Shown: positions 43,662-52,539 of the stretch, in pieces
How positions within the stretch are numbered: position 1 is the first letter of the stretch
How the letters are laid out: each line of letters opens with the position of its first letter
NCBI GenBank assembly: GCA_002841545.1
Contig: PGZZ01000005.1
Span: 1-64,000 of the forward strand
Direction of reading: 5' to 3'
Length of the DNA: 64,000 nucleotides
Source: Firmicutes bacterium HGW-Firmicutes-16
GTDB taxonomy: Bacteria > Bacillota > Clostridia > Oscillospirales > Oscillospiraceae
Program-made: the position numbers and the translations under genes
The notes under the pieces: generated by a model
Seen by the model: the letters and a program-made list of their open reading frames with translations, nothing else
Databases searched by the model: none
Told to the model about the DNA's origin: nothing

Positions 43662-45242
43662 TTGAAAGATATACAGAATGCAGTTATTTATGCGCGATAT
43701 AGCAGCCACAGCCAGCAGGAGCAGAGCATAGAAGGTCAGCTCCGCGATTGCTATACCTACGCTGAGAGGGAGGGCTTGAGCGTTGTCGGAGAGTACATCG
43801 ACAGGGCTCTCTCCGGCAAAACCGACAACAGGCATGATTTTCTACAGATGCTAGATGATTCCGCAAAACATCAATTCTCATTCATCATTGTTTGGAAACT
43901 CGACCGTTTTGCGAGAAATCGCTGCGATTCATCCTTTCACAAGTATCAGCTCAGAAAGCATGATGTGAGGGTTTTATCAGCAACCGAGAACATAACCGAC
44001 GACCCAGAGGGGCAAATGCTTGAGGGAATGTTGGAGTCGATTGCGGAATACTACTCCGCGAACCTAACCAAACATATTAAGCGCGGTATGCGTGAAAGTG
44101 TTATAAACGGTACCTCAACAGGCGGAGTTCCCCCAGTAGGCTATAAATGTGTTGACAAGCGCTTGGTTATCGACGAGGACACGGCGCCAATAATTCGCTA
44201 TGCATTTGAAAAATATGCCGCAGGTGTTACAAAGAAGCAACTAATAGAGGAACTTAATGCGAAAGGCGTACGCAATGCTCGCGGTAATCCGTTGACTTCT
44301 ACAAGCTTCTATAGCGCCATGAAGAACCAAAAGTATATTGGCATCAACATCTATAGCGGGGTTGAGACTGTTGGAGTCTGCCCTCGTATCATTGATGACG
44401 AAACCTTCTTTAAGGTACAGGAACGCTTTGCAGCAGTAAGCAGAGCACCGGCGGAGGGCAAGGCAAAGGTAGAATATCTGTTGCGTGGGAAAGCTTATTG
44501 TGGCTATTGTGGCACTCGAATGATTGGTGAAAGCGGCCACGGCAGGAACGGCGACGTACATAATTATTACGCGTGTTCAAGAAAGAAGAAGGAACGCGCC
44601 TGCACAAAGAAGAACGAAAAAAAGGACATAGTGGAACGGTATGTGGTCGAGCAGACCTGTCTATACGTTCTTGACCCATCTCGCATAGCGGTCATAGCAG
44701 AAGCTGTAGTCGCTGAATACAAAAAAGAATTCAATGATGACAAGCTTAAGGAATATGAACGCCGTGCCGAAAAGCTTGAACGTGAAGCTAATTCTTGCGT
44801 TGACTCAATAGTCTCAACTGATAGTGCCGCGGTTAAGAGACGGTTGGAAAAGAAGCTGGAAGAATTGGAGTTGCAGAAGACAGACATTGATATTGATATA
44901 TCCAAGCTTCGTATAGCTTCTGGCATTCAGTATACTAAAGAGCAGGTCGTTGAGTGGCTAAAGTCCTTCTGCGCTGGAAACATGGATGATGCAGCCTTCC
45001 AAAGGAGAATGATAGATGTGTTCGTCAACTCGATATACATCTATGACGATAAAATAGTTATCTTTTACAACATGAGGAGTAGTAAGCAAACGAACCCCCT
45101 TGTTGTCCTCGACTCGGTTGAGAAGATGGATGACAGTAACCTGGTTCGGATTTCAAACGACTCGCTCCACCAAAAAAACAGCCTAAAACGAAAGTTTTAT
45201 GGCTGTTTTTCGTATTATTTAAAAATTTATCGTGGGGCGTAG
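43662..45242 (+). CDS. Large serine recombinase
   Basis: 526 residues from TTG 43662 behind GGAGGTGA. Resolvase domain with nucleophile Ser in YARYSSHSQ and WKLDRFARNR, then the recombinase domain (PPVGYK to GVTKKQLIEELNAKGV), a zinc ribbon (CGYCGTR and two later Cys) and a long coiled coil (about 355-430). The final about 25 residues are read through the CTCCACCA site and hairpin repeated at 63838, so the natural C-terminus was probably changed by integration. It catalyses directional integration or excision of its element. Confidence 0.92.
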   Translation: MKDIQNAVIYARYSSHSQQEQSIEGQLRDCYTYAEREGLSVVGEYIDRALSGKTDNRHDFLQMLDDSAKHQFSFIIVWKLDRFARNRCDSSFHKYQLRKHDVRVLSATENITDDPEGQMLEGMLESIAEYYSANLTKHIKRGMRESVINGTSTGGVPPVGYKCVDKRLVIDEDTAPIIRYAFEKYAAGVTKKQLIEELNAKGVRNARGNPLTSTSFYSAMKNQKYIGINIYSGVETVGVCPRIIDDETFFKVQERFAAVSRAPAEGKAKVEYLLRGKAYCGYCGTRMIGESGHGRNGDVHNYYACSRKKKERACTKKNEKKDIVERYVVEQTCLYVLDPSRIAVIAEAVVAEYKKEFNDDKLKEYERRAEKLEREANSCVDSIVSTDSAAVKRRLEKKLEELELQKTDIDIDISKLRIASGIQYTKEQVVEWLKSFCAGNMDDAAFQRRMIDVFVNSIYIYDDKIVIFYNMRSSKQTNPLVVLDSVEKMDDSNLVRISNDSLHQKNSLKRKFYGCFSYYLKIYRGA

Positions 45243-45290
45243 CTAATCCGGGTGCTATGCTTTTGTAACATGAAATATCATGAAGAATCG
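45174..45290. repeat. Flank B repeat, copy 1
   Basis: Similar to 63838-63930: a hairpin with CCTAAAACGAAAGTTTTA in both, followed by a diverged stretch ending in TAGCTAAxCCGGGTGC. In the other copy this flank directly follows a tRNA-like gene; here it follows the recombinase gene and an isolated CTCCACCA. Confidence 0.55.
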
Positions 45291-45301
45291 GACAACTGAA
45301 T

Positions 45302-46537
45302 TCATAAAATAATCTCGCATTTGCGGGCATTTTCTGTTTTGCTGGAGTTGAAATCAGCTCCGTTTTTTTTGATTCTACTATTTTTGGCACTAATCCATGA
45401 TGTAACAATCCCGATGCCTACCCATGCTACGCTGCAAACAAGCGCCCAAGGCAGGGCTTTCAGCGGCCCCGAAACTGACTCGTTCAGCCATCTCCCCGGA
45501 AGCGCGCAGGAAAGCCATTTTAAAACATACGCCCAATCCGGCATTTCAAGCAGCAGTCCACTTAGCACCCCGTTCAAAAATGTCAAAGCAGGAGCTATAA
45601 ACATCAGTGAAAGGATGTTTTTGAGCAGTGATGCGGTAAAAAGTGTAACGCCCAATATACCGACTAAATAAAAAAGCATCGGCGAGAAATATGCCACTAC
45701 ATTCAAAATGCTTGCGCCAACGAATATACAGCACGCTGTGCCTGCAACGATATAGCCCGCCGCGCATATTAAAAGCGGTGCCGCGCTGTTGCAGATTATC
45801 ATCTTCCATTGGCGAACTCCCATTTGGTTGATTCGGATACGAAGGCTTTTCTTGTTGATATCCAGCACCCATGAAGCTGCGACAACGAGATAAAACAAGC
45901 AAAGAACGCCATACCATTTAATACAGGCAGAAAACGGACTGTCAGAAGCTGTCGATTCCGAATTACCGTCTATCTCGACCAAATCTATGTTTATTACCGA
46001 GCCGTCTTTCCATAATGAAATAATCTGTTCACGCTGTTTTATTTCATCGGAGGCATCATAAGTGCTGCCGTGTTCCAACAGATATTCTCTCGCCTCTATT
46101 GTTGACAGTTCTTCCATCCAAAGCATCATTACGCCGTTTATGAGCGGTTCACTGATTGTTGCGGTGGCCTGTGACGAAGGCGAGGTATATAGCTCAAGCG
46201 TATTGCGGTATTCCGCATCTTTGATTTTTTCAGTGAAATCACTGCGTATAATTACTACAGCCTCAAGCCTATCCTGATTCAGACGGCGCATTGCTTCATT
46301 CTGAGGCATTTCTCGCATTGAAAAGCTTGTGTTTTCAGGCAGAATTGAAATCAATCTCTCGCCATAGATTCCTGTATCTTCCGATACAAGCGCAACCAGC
46401 AGACTCGTCTGCATTTTTTCCTGCGAAAGCACGGCTGCTCCCAGAGAAATCAATATTGCCAAGATGATAAATACGAGAGAAAACGGTTCGCGGAAGCTGC
46501 CGGCAAGCCGCGCTCGAATAATATAGTCAAATCTCAT
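45302..46537 (-). CDS. ABC-2 type transporter permease (second)
   Basis: 411 residues from ATG 46537, which overlaps the previous stop (ATGA). One membrane segment near the N-terminus, a large extracytoplasmic domain (about 45-200) and five more segments in the C-terminal half: the YhgE/DrrB-like ABC-2 plan. The last about 20 residues are polar. It pairs with the permease at 46534-47763 and the ATPase at 47760-48488. Substrate unknown; the operon context suggests a lipoprotein-assisted peptide or lipid exporter. Confidence 0.8.
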   Translation of the reverse strand: MRFDYIIRARLAGSFREPFSLVFIILAILISLGAAVLSQEKMQTSLLVALVSEDTGIYGERLISILPENTSFSMREMPQNEAMRRLNQDRLEAVVIIRSDFTEKIKDAEYRNTLELYTSPSSQATATISEPLINGVMMLWMEELSTIEAREYLLEHGSTYDASDEIKQREQIISLWKDGSVINIDLVEIDGNSESTASDSPFSACIKWYGVLCLFYLVVAASWVLDINKKSLRIRINQMGVRQWKMIICNSAAPLLICAAGYIVAGTACCIFVGASILNVVAYFSPMLFYLVGILGVTLFTASLLKNILSLMFIAPALTFLNGVLSGLLLEMPDWAYVLKWLSCALPGRWLNESVSGPLKALPWALVCSVAWVGIGIVTSWISAKNSRIKKNGADFNSSKTENARKCEIIL

Positions 46538-47763
46538 GCGCTGCGCCCCTTTCTTTTTAGGCCTAAAAAGCCAAGAGGCAATAATATCGATGTAAACCCA
46601 AGCGTTTTCAATATGTCCTTCCAGAAGATTGCCCGATTGTAATCGAAAAGGGACAAAGACAATGTCCTCATAGAAGCACGCATTGGGAACCATTTGCCGA
46701 TGTCAGAAGCCCATTTCGGCAATGCGCTCTCAGGCAGGAGCGCACCACATACAACCGCCATGCCGAGGACAAGGTAAAAGCCTATCCAAAGAGCCGTCTT
46801 TTCGTTTGGAAGCCATGTGGCGATTGCAAGCGAAAGCGAGGCGTAGCATATGGATGAAAGCAATATTGCCAGCACAAGCGCCGCAAGATTGTTTGCATAT
46901 AAACCTCCAAGAACATTACCGCCAAGGTGCAGAATCGCTGCTGTCGGAAACAGCATCATTTGCACAAGAACAATAAATATAGTCCCGGAAATAATCCGTG
47001 CCGAAAAAAAGCGCATGGTGCCGATACCGCAAAGCAGGCCGCGTCGCAAAATCGCGCCCATTACGTCTACGGAGCTGAAATGAATCAGCGGAAGCATAGA
47101 TAGCGCTGCAAACAAAGAAAATATTGCTGCTAGGTAGTATTCTACCGGTAAATATTCTCCCGTAAGGCACAACGGTCCACCCTCTCCAAGCACTTCACGC
47201 CTGTTCATATATTCATTAACCGCTGAGTTCATTGAACTATCAAAATACTCTTTGGCGCTTGCTTCCGACTCACCCTTTTCAATCAGCATGCATTTTGCCG
47301 CTTCCATTACGTTTTGACCTTGTCCGACGATTGAGAGCGAGCTGTCCATAGTCATTGAAATCAGCGAAGCTTCCAAAGAGTGGGCTTTTGTGCTGATTAT
47401 TGACACTCTCACTTCGTTGCCCTTCTGCATATCATCAAAAAAGTTCTGTGGAATGTGGACGAGAACAGATACGTCTCCGCCTTCTACCAGCTCCAAACCG
47501 GCAGCTACCGTTGAAACCGGATAAACGCTTACCATATCGGCCAACGACTTAGAATTTACCATCTGAGTTATGAACTGGTTGACCTCTCGTCCCTTATCCT
47601 CATCGCATATTGCAAGGTTGAAATGAAGTCCCTTTGCCGTAAAAATCATCGGGGCAATTATAGTTGAAAAAACTAAAACCACAATAATTGGCGAAAGAAG
47701 ACACATCAAGACAAGTGCTTTTCCAGAAAACATACGCTTTAAATCGTATATCAAAAATCTCAT
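46534..47763 (-). CDS. ABC-2 type transporter permease (first)
   Basis: 409 residues with the same architecture as its downstream neighbour: N-terminal segment (LVLMCLLSPIIVVLVFSTII), extracytoplasmic domain with VSVLVHIPQNFFDDMQKG typical of ABC-2 exporters, and C-terminal membrane block. Start overlaps the ATPase stop by four bases. Together with the second permease it should form a heterodimeric channel. Confidence 0.85.
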   Translation of the reverse strand: MRFLIYDLKRMFSGKALVLMCLLSPIIVVLVFSTIIAPMIFTAKGLHFNLAICDEDKGREVNQFITQMVNSKSLADMVSVYPVSTVAAGLELVEGGDVSVLVHIPQNFFDDMQKGNEVRVSIISTKAHSLEASLISMTMDSSLSIVGQGQNVMEAAKCMLIEKGESEASAKEYFDSSMNSAVNEYMNRREVLGEGGPLCLTGEYLPVEYYLAAIFSLFAALSMLPLIHFSSVDVMGAILRRGLLCGIGTMRFFSARIISGTIFIVLVQMMLFPTAAILHLGGNVLGGLYANNLAALVLAILLSSICYASLSLAIATWLPNEKTALWIGFYLVLGMAVVCGALLPESALPKWASDIGKWFPMRASMRTLSLSLFDYNRAIFWKDILKTLGFTSILLPLGFLGLKRKGRSA

Positions 47764-48488
47764 GAGACTTTACCGCGTATAATGTTCTGCATCATCTGAC
47801 TTACGCCTATGCCTTCCGCTGCACTGACTAGCGCTTCCTTATCATCGAAATAGATTATCTCTCCTCGGGATAGGACCATCACTTTGTCAATCAGCGGCAG
47901 CATCTGTTCCGGCGAATGACCGGAAACGATCTGCGCCGTGCCGCGCTCCGCCATTTCTTTCAGCACTTTCTCAATTCCGTCTGTGTTGTCCGAGTCTACT
48001 CCGTCAAAAGGTTCATCAAGCACCATAAGCTCGGGTTCTCCCAGCAGGGCCACAGCAAGATTTACCCGCCTTTTCATACCTCCCGAGAGTTCGGCCACCT
48101 TTTTTTCGTAAATTTCCGGAAGATTCAGCTTTTCTGCAACTTCCCATGCCCGAGCTTTCGCCTTTTTTCCCGGAAGTTTGGACCAGCAAAGCAGATTTTC
48201 GCGCACTGTAAGCTCTTCAAAAAGTGCAATTTCCTGTGGTACATAACCTATTCTACGCCTTGCCAAGGTCAGGTTTGAGCTAACTTCTTTTCCCTCAAAA
48301 AAAATCTGTCCGCCGTCAGGTTTTGCCGCCAACGCGATTATATCCAGAAGTGTTGATTTGCCGGAGCCGTTCTTGCCAAACAGTCCCAGTATTTCTCCAC
48401 GCTTCAGCGAAAACGACACATTATCCAGTGCGTTAACATTTCCGTACTTTTTGGAAATGCCCTCCGTACGCAAGAATTCACTGTTCAT
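47760..48488 (-). CDS. ABC transporter ATP-binding protein
   Basis: 242 residues with Walker A GKNGSGKST, Q-loop YVPQEIA, signature ELSGGMKRR, Walker B LMVLDEP and H-loop SGHSPE. In the D-loop the usual Leu-Asp is FDGVDSD. It powers the two overlapping permeases downstream. It lies ten bases after the lipoprotein gene in the same operon. Confidence 0.92.
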   Translation of the reverse strand: MNSEFLRTEGISKKYGNVNALDNVSFSLKRGEILGLFGKNGSGKSTLLDIIALAAKPDGGQIFFEGKEVSSNLTLARRRIGYVPQEIALFEELTVRENLLCWSKLPGKKAKARAWEVAEKLNLPEIYEKKVAELSGGMKRRVNLAVALLGEPELMVLDEPFDGVDSDNTDGIEKVLKEMAERGTAQIVSGHSPEQMLPLIDKVMVLSRGEIIYFDDKEALVSAAEGIGVSQMMQNIIRGKVS

Positions 48489-48497
48489 ACGTATCCC

Positions 48498-50078
48498 TCA
48501 GAAAAACAGCAGCATAAGCGCAACGGTAGAACGTGTAGATGCCGGTGCGCGGTTAAATATATCCGGGGTGAAACCTTCCCCAAGTGCGGCATAGAGGTTC
48601 GCCTGATCGTTAGTGCTTATGCCAGCCGCCGGAATAAACTGAGGAACGTCAACAGACACGACAGAGTTTACCTGCTCCAATGACATAGACATATTGAGCG
48701 TTGTATATTCCCCGTCGCTCAAGGTTGTAAACGTCCCTGTTGAAGTGCCGCTTGTTCCCTGCGAATTTTCCTGTTGGGAGTAATTGAACGAGCCGTTAAA
48801 ATCCATTGCGCTCATGTCTCCCGCGGCGGCACGGTTATAAATAAACTGCGCATTCGTAGTATAACTGCTTTTGGTAATCGTGCTTTGTGTTGTTATTTCG
48901 ATATGCTCCTGAGGCACGCCTCCGGGGGATGTATTATTGTAAATTATCTGACCTGTGTAGTTATCTCCGCCGGCAGAAGAATTCTGCTCCGTCATATTAA
49001 CTCCGCCGCCGTCAAAGCCGCTGAAGCTGATGTTGTTTTCTCTTACATATCCGTCTTTAAAAAACTTAAACAAAATAGTCATAGCTTTCTGACCTGTGAC
49101 AGCGTTTAGGTAGATTGCCGAAGTTCTTTCGCCTTTAAGGGTTTTGAATGTCAGCGACATTGCATTTCTCTCTTCGACCGTTAGCGCGGATAGGTCGCGC
49201 AGCACCCCGTCCATGCCGGTAATTCCATATGTTTCCGAATCAATTATGTATTGGGAAACGAAGAACGACTTGAATGATGGATCCTGTGAAATCAGCGTAA
49301 CCATACCGCACGTAACGGCAATCGCGCTTTCTCCTGTCAGAGTCAAAATTGTTGCCGTGCAGTCTTCTGTTTCACCCGCCATGGTCACGGATTGCGTTTC
49401 CGTAGCGTAATCTGTCTCCTGCGCGCTTGCTTCTACAATCTGCAGAAACGCATCTACGACTGAGCCCCAAGCGCCATCGTTCATTTTTATCTTTGCTGTG
49501 TCGGAAAGCACCCTGCTGAAGCGTTCTGCCGCAGTAAGTGTTTTAAATGACGCTGCCACCGTAGGGTCAAGCGCATGCTGGATCATCGGCTGTTCCACAT
49601 TAGCTTTTTTTATAAGCATAGAGTTGCCCGTGAAATATACGCCGCCGCTCTGCGCGACTTCGCTCCCCACCTGTACGCTTGTCACCATCGACGAATCACC
49701 GCTGGAAGCGTCAAGCGTCGATTCCACGGTAATTGCCATGGGGTTGCTTGCATCTGCAGTATCTACCAATGAAACTGACGATTTGGTGTAATTTGACTGA
49801 GCTTCGTCAAGCTGTGCTCCCGGGTCAAGAAGCATGCTAAGCTGCAAAGAGCCAATGCTCTCGCTTTTTTTCACAGCTTCAAGCAGCGCCTCTTTAACTC
49901 CCACCGCAAAAACTTCACTTTGGAGCATTTGGGGTTCATCTTCAACTGTCTCCGGGGCAGGAGTCATACCGTCGGGTCTTACTATTACTTGTTTGCCGCA
50001 AGCGGAAAGCTGGGTGACAACAATTGCAATGCTCAGAATAATGATAGCGGAACGAAACAATCTGTTACGGGTATGCAT
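48498..50078 (-). CDS. Large secreted lipoprotein of unknown function
   Basis: 526 residues from ATG 50078 (GGAGGT upstream). Lipobox LSAC after an N-terminal hydrophobic segment; the rest is soluble and Ser/Thr/Asn-rich with beta-strand-like stretches. I recognise no domain. It ends in a hydrophobic stretch VALMLLFF. It lies between a radical SAM gene and an ABC exporter, so it may be a receptor or periplasmic-side partner of the transporter. Confidence 0.7.
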   Translation of the reverse strand: MHTRNRLFRSAIIILSIAIVVTQLSACGKQVIVRPDGMTPAPETVEDEPQMLQSEVFAVGVKEALLEAVKKSESIGSLQLSMLLDPGAQLDEAQSNYTKSSVSLVDTADASNPMAITVESTLDASSGDSSMVTSVQVGSEVAQSGGVYFTGNSMLIKKANVEQPMIQHALDPTVAASFKTLTAAERFSRVLSDTAKIKMNDGAWGSVVDAFLQIVEASAQETDYATETQSVTMAGETEDCTATILTLTGESAIAVTCGMVTLISQDPSFKSFFVSQYIIDSETYGITGMDGVLRDLSALTVEERNAMSLTFKTLKGERTSAIYLNAVTGQKAMTILFKFFKDGYVRENNISFSGFDGGGVNMTEQNSSAGGDNYTGQIIYNNTSPGGVPQEHIEITTQSTITKSSYTTNAQFIYNRAAAGDMSAMDFNGSFNYSQQENSQGTSGTSTGTFTTLSDGEYTTLNMSMSLEQVNSVVSVDVPQFIPAAGISTNDQANLYAALGEGFTPDIFNRAPASTRSTVALMLLFF

Positions 50079-50123
50079 TAATTCTACCTCCAATAATTTC
50101 AGTGCTGTAATGACTTACGTTCT

Positions 50124-51404
50124 TCACCCTATTCGTCTGTCATCGGTTACCTTTTTTCTAAATTTTATGAATTTCACAGTAGCGTTGTAGTTTGAAATCT
50201 TCCTTTTTTCCAGCGATTTTAGAAGTTCATCTGCAACCGGCTGCCATCTTTCGGCATTCGGTCTCGTTTTGTCCGCGAGCGCTTCCGCCGACTCAGGTGC
50301 AGAATAATGTGTCGAATGAGCGCCACCGTCATTTATTCTCTCTACAATAACGTCAGGAACATCAATAAGCGGACATGCCCTAAGTGGGTTGTCCGAAAAG
50401 GGCTGTGCCGATCGAAATTTAGTTAAAAAAGGTGACTGTAGTGCTTCGACAAGTGACATATCGTTTATATTGCAGTCTGAATAGTGGCAAAAAGCACAAG
50501 GTTCAACATCGCCTTTGGCGTTGATATGTAGAAATCCGGTTCCCGCAGCGACACAACCGCACGTCGTATGCCCATTGTTCCAAAAATCGATTACAGTATA
50601 TTTATTTCGAACGCAGTATTCGTCGACCTTTTCTTTAACGTAAGCGCGCTGTTCCGGAGTACAAACTAGTGATAAATCGGCATCTTTACCCACCGGAACA
50701 TAGTTGAACAGCCAGCCGAACCAAGCACCTCTCGCTCTCATATCGTCAAGAAACTCGTCGCTCGCAATGGTTTTATAGTTTTTTGCGTGATAGCAGGTTG
50801 AAAAAGCAAAGCCGATATTTCGCTTATGCAAAATATCCATTGCGGCAACTACCTTGTCATAAACTCCTTCTCCGCGCCGAAAGTCGGTTTCCTCCCTAGT
50901 TCCCTCTATGCTGAGATACATGTTAAGATTACCGACCTTCTCAAGTTCCTCCGCAAACGCTTCATCAATAAGCGTAGCGTTAGTAAAGACCCCGAACGAG
51001 GTTTTTCTGTGCTTGCGACATAAGTGCAACAGATCATCCTTGCGCATCAGCGGTTCGCCGCCGGACACCTGCACATCCAAAATCCCAAGTCTTTCAGTTT
51101 GAGTTAGAATGTCATCAAGCTTTTCAAAACTTAAATTGTCGCCTTTTGCATAGTCTGCGGCCCAGCAGCCCTTGCACTTCAAGTTGCAACTACTCGTTGG
51201 GTCAATAAGTATTGTTCTCGGTATTGAACATTTGCACTTATACCCTCTGACTACCTCTTTTATTGTGATAAATCTTCCAATGGTCAAATGTGTAAGTAAA
51301 CTCTTAGGTCTGAAGAACTGGTTGCTCCGATAAACATAGTTTTTGTGATGGGGAAACGGGGGGATTTCTTCTTTCTTGCCGTTAACGTACATTTTTCTCA
51401 TCAT
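50124..51404 (-). CDS. Radical SAM protein with C-terminal Cys-rich region
   Basis: 426 residues. The radical SAM cluster motif CNLKCKGC (Cys73, Cys77, Cys80), the GGEP motif (VSGGEPLMR) and YLSIEG strand motif are intact. A C-terminal segment with CGCVAAGTG and CAFCHYSDC resembles SPASM-like auxiliary cluster regions. It should reductively cleave S-adenosylmethionine; the substrate is unknown. It heads the operon with the lipoprotein and ABC exporter. No precursor peptide gene was found nearby, so a RiPP assignment is not supported. Confidence 0.88.
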   Translation of the reverse strand: MMRKMYVNGKKEEIPPFPHHKNYVYRSNQFFRPKSLLTHLTIGRFITIKEVVRGYKCKCSIPRTILIDPTSSCNLKCKGCWAADYAKGDNLSFEKLDDILTQTERLGILDVQVSGGEPLMRKDDLLHLCRKHRKTSFGVFTNATLIDEAFAEELEKVGNLNMYLSIEGTREETDFRRGEGVYDKVVAAMDILHKRNIGFAFSTCYHAKNYKTIASDEFLDDMRARGAWFGWLFNYVPVGKDADLSLVCTPEQRAYVKEKVDEYCVRNKYTVIDFWNNGHTTCGCVAAGTGFLHINAKGDVEPCAFCHYSDCNINDMSLVEALQSPFLTKFRSAQPFSDNPLRACPLIDVPDVIVERINDGGAHSTHYSAPESAEALADKTRPNAERWQPVADELLKSLEKRKISNYNATVKFIKFRKKVTDDRRIG

Positions 51405-51922
51405 TTCATCCTAACCTGTTTAATACTCAACTCCTGAGTTCGTTTTTTACTACACTATGCGTAGAAAACTAATCTATGAACGTTCCGTTTTCACAAACAA
51501 TGCCAGATAGACGTTATATACTGCGGGTGAGTTGCGGCTAGGTCTCATTTCAGCGGTGTATATGCGGAGCCTTACTAAACTCTAAAGATAAATAACGCAT
51601 TTAAAAGTTCTTATTTTGTTTAAATTTTATTATAACACAACAAATATATATAGTACAAGTTTCAAAAATGAGATAAATAAATGCGCCCAGATACGTTAAA
51701 TTTTTGTGCGAATAGGTCGCTATATTAAGAAGCGCACCCGCATGAATGGCACTCCATTTAAGCACGGCAATGGCTCAAATGGACACATAGAATGTGTGTG
51801 GTATAATAACAATTTACGGGGTGTCCGCAGAAGCCATCTAAGCGTATATTATTAATATATTAGCAACCAGTTAAAACGGACAAAAACTTATCATTCCTCA
51901 ATAAAATATTCTTTTTTTTAAT
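51405..51922. other. Intergenic region between divergent operons
   Basis: Holds the minus-strand promoter above and, at about 51740-51840, a patch with repeated ATGGC/CAAATGG words and TATAAT that resembles the end of an insertion element; similar words occur at 63965-63990. No gene is supportable. Confidence 0.4.
51629..51658 (-). promoter_or_regulatory. Promoter of the radical SAM/exporter operon
   Basis: On the minus strand TTGTAC (51658-51653), an 18-base spacer and a perfect TATAAT (51634-51629). The leader to the first gene is about 215 bases. Confidence 0.6.
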
Positions 51923-51949
51923 GCAATAAAATGCTGATCTCATGCGTTA
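51923..51949 (+). promoter_or_regulatory. Candidate ECF-sigma promoter, copy 1
   Basis: GCAATAAAA, nine bases, CATGCGTTA. The same two blocks with the same spacing occur at 53886-53912 before a secreted protein gene. It lies 28 bases before the sigma factor start, suggesting autoregulation. Confidence 0.6.
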
Positions 51950-51977
51950 ATTCATAGATAGGAGGCGTGGAAAACTA

Positions 51978-52538
51978 TTGTTTGTAACAACAGAACATAA
52001 TGTCGCTCTTACGAAAACTACGCTAGAGGCGTACATAGCAGAAATCGCGGTAGGCGACAAAGCCGCTGTCGGTGCGTTGTACGAAGATACAAAAACGGCG
52101 GTTTACGGATTTGCCCTGTCTATTCTCAAGAACGCAAGTGATGCTGAGGATGTTTTACAGGACACCTTTGTTAAAATATGGTCATCGGCAGAAGCCTACA
52201 GCCCTTTAGGAAAGCCTATGGCGTGGGTACTTACAATAACAAAGAACCTTTCCCTAAGCAAGCTTCGTGAAAGAAATAGAACAACCGATATATCAGAGGA
52301 CACTTGGCTGCTGTTTCAAGCGGAAAACCCTACCGTCAACACGGAGGACCGATTGGTTCTTAACGCAGCAATGCAGACGCTTTCAAGCGAAGAACGGCAA
52401 ATAGTAGTTCTCCATGCCGTTTCAGGATTAAAGCACGTTGAAATTGCACAGCTTTTATCATTACCCCTTTCAACAGTACTCTCAAAGTACAACAGAGCAA
52501 AAAAAAAACTGCAAAACACATTGAAGGAGGGGAAGTAA
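51978..52538 (+). CDS. ECF-family RNA polymerase sigma factor
   Basis: 186 residues. Region 2 reads LYEDTKTAVYGFALSIL then DAEDVLQDTFVKIW, region 4 reads LSSEERQIVVLHAVSGLKHVEIAQLLS, ending with a basic helix. Start TTG 51978 follows AGGAGGCGTGG. It is one base upstream of an RsgI-like membrane anti-sigma gene, which likely holds it inactive until a signal. Its own promoter candidate is shared with the gene at 53960. Confidence 0.93.
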   Translation: MFVTTEHNVALTKTTLEAYIAEIAVGDKAAVGALYEDTKTAVYGFALSILKNASDAEDVLQDTFVKIWSSAEAYSPLGKPMAWVLTITKNLSLSKLRERNRTTDISEDTWLLFQAENPTVNTEDRLVLNAAMQTLSSEERQIVVLHAVSGLKHVEIAQLLSLPLSTVLSKYNRAKKKLQNTLKEGK

Positions 52539-52539
52539 A

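Noticed and set aside
50124..51404. RiPP biosynthetic cluster around the radical SAM gene
   Set aside because: No precursor-like small ORF with a ribosome site was found on either strand nearby, and no leader-binding (RRE) domain is evident.
51740..51840. Possible IS21-type insertion sequence end (repeated ATGGC/CAAATGG words)
   Set aside because: No transposase remnant or matching second end is present; similarity to 63965-63990 is short. Kept only as a note.
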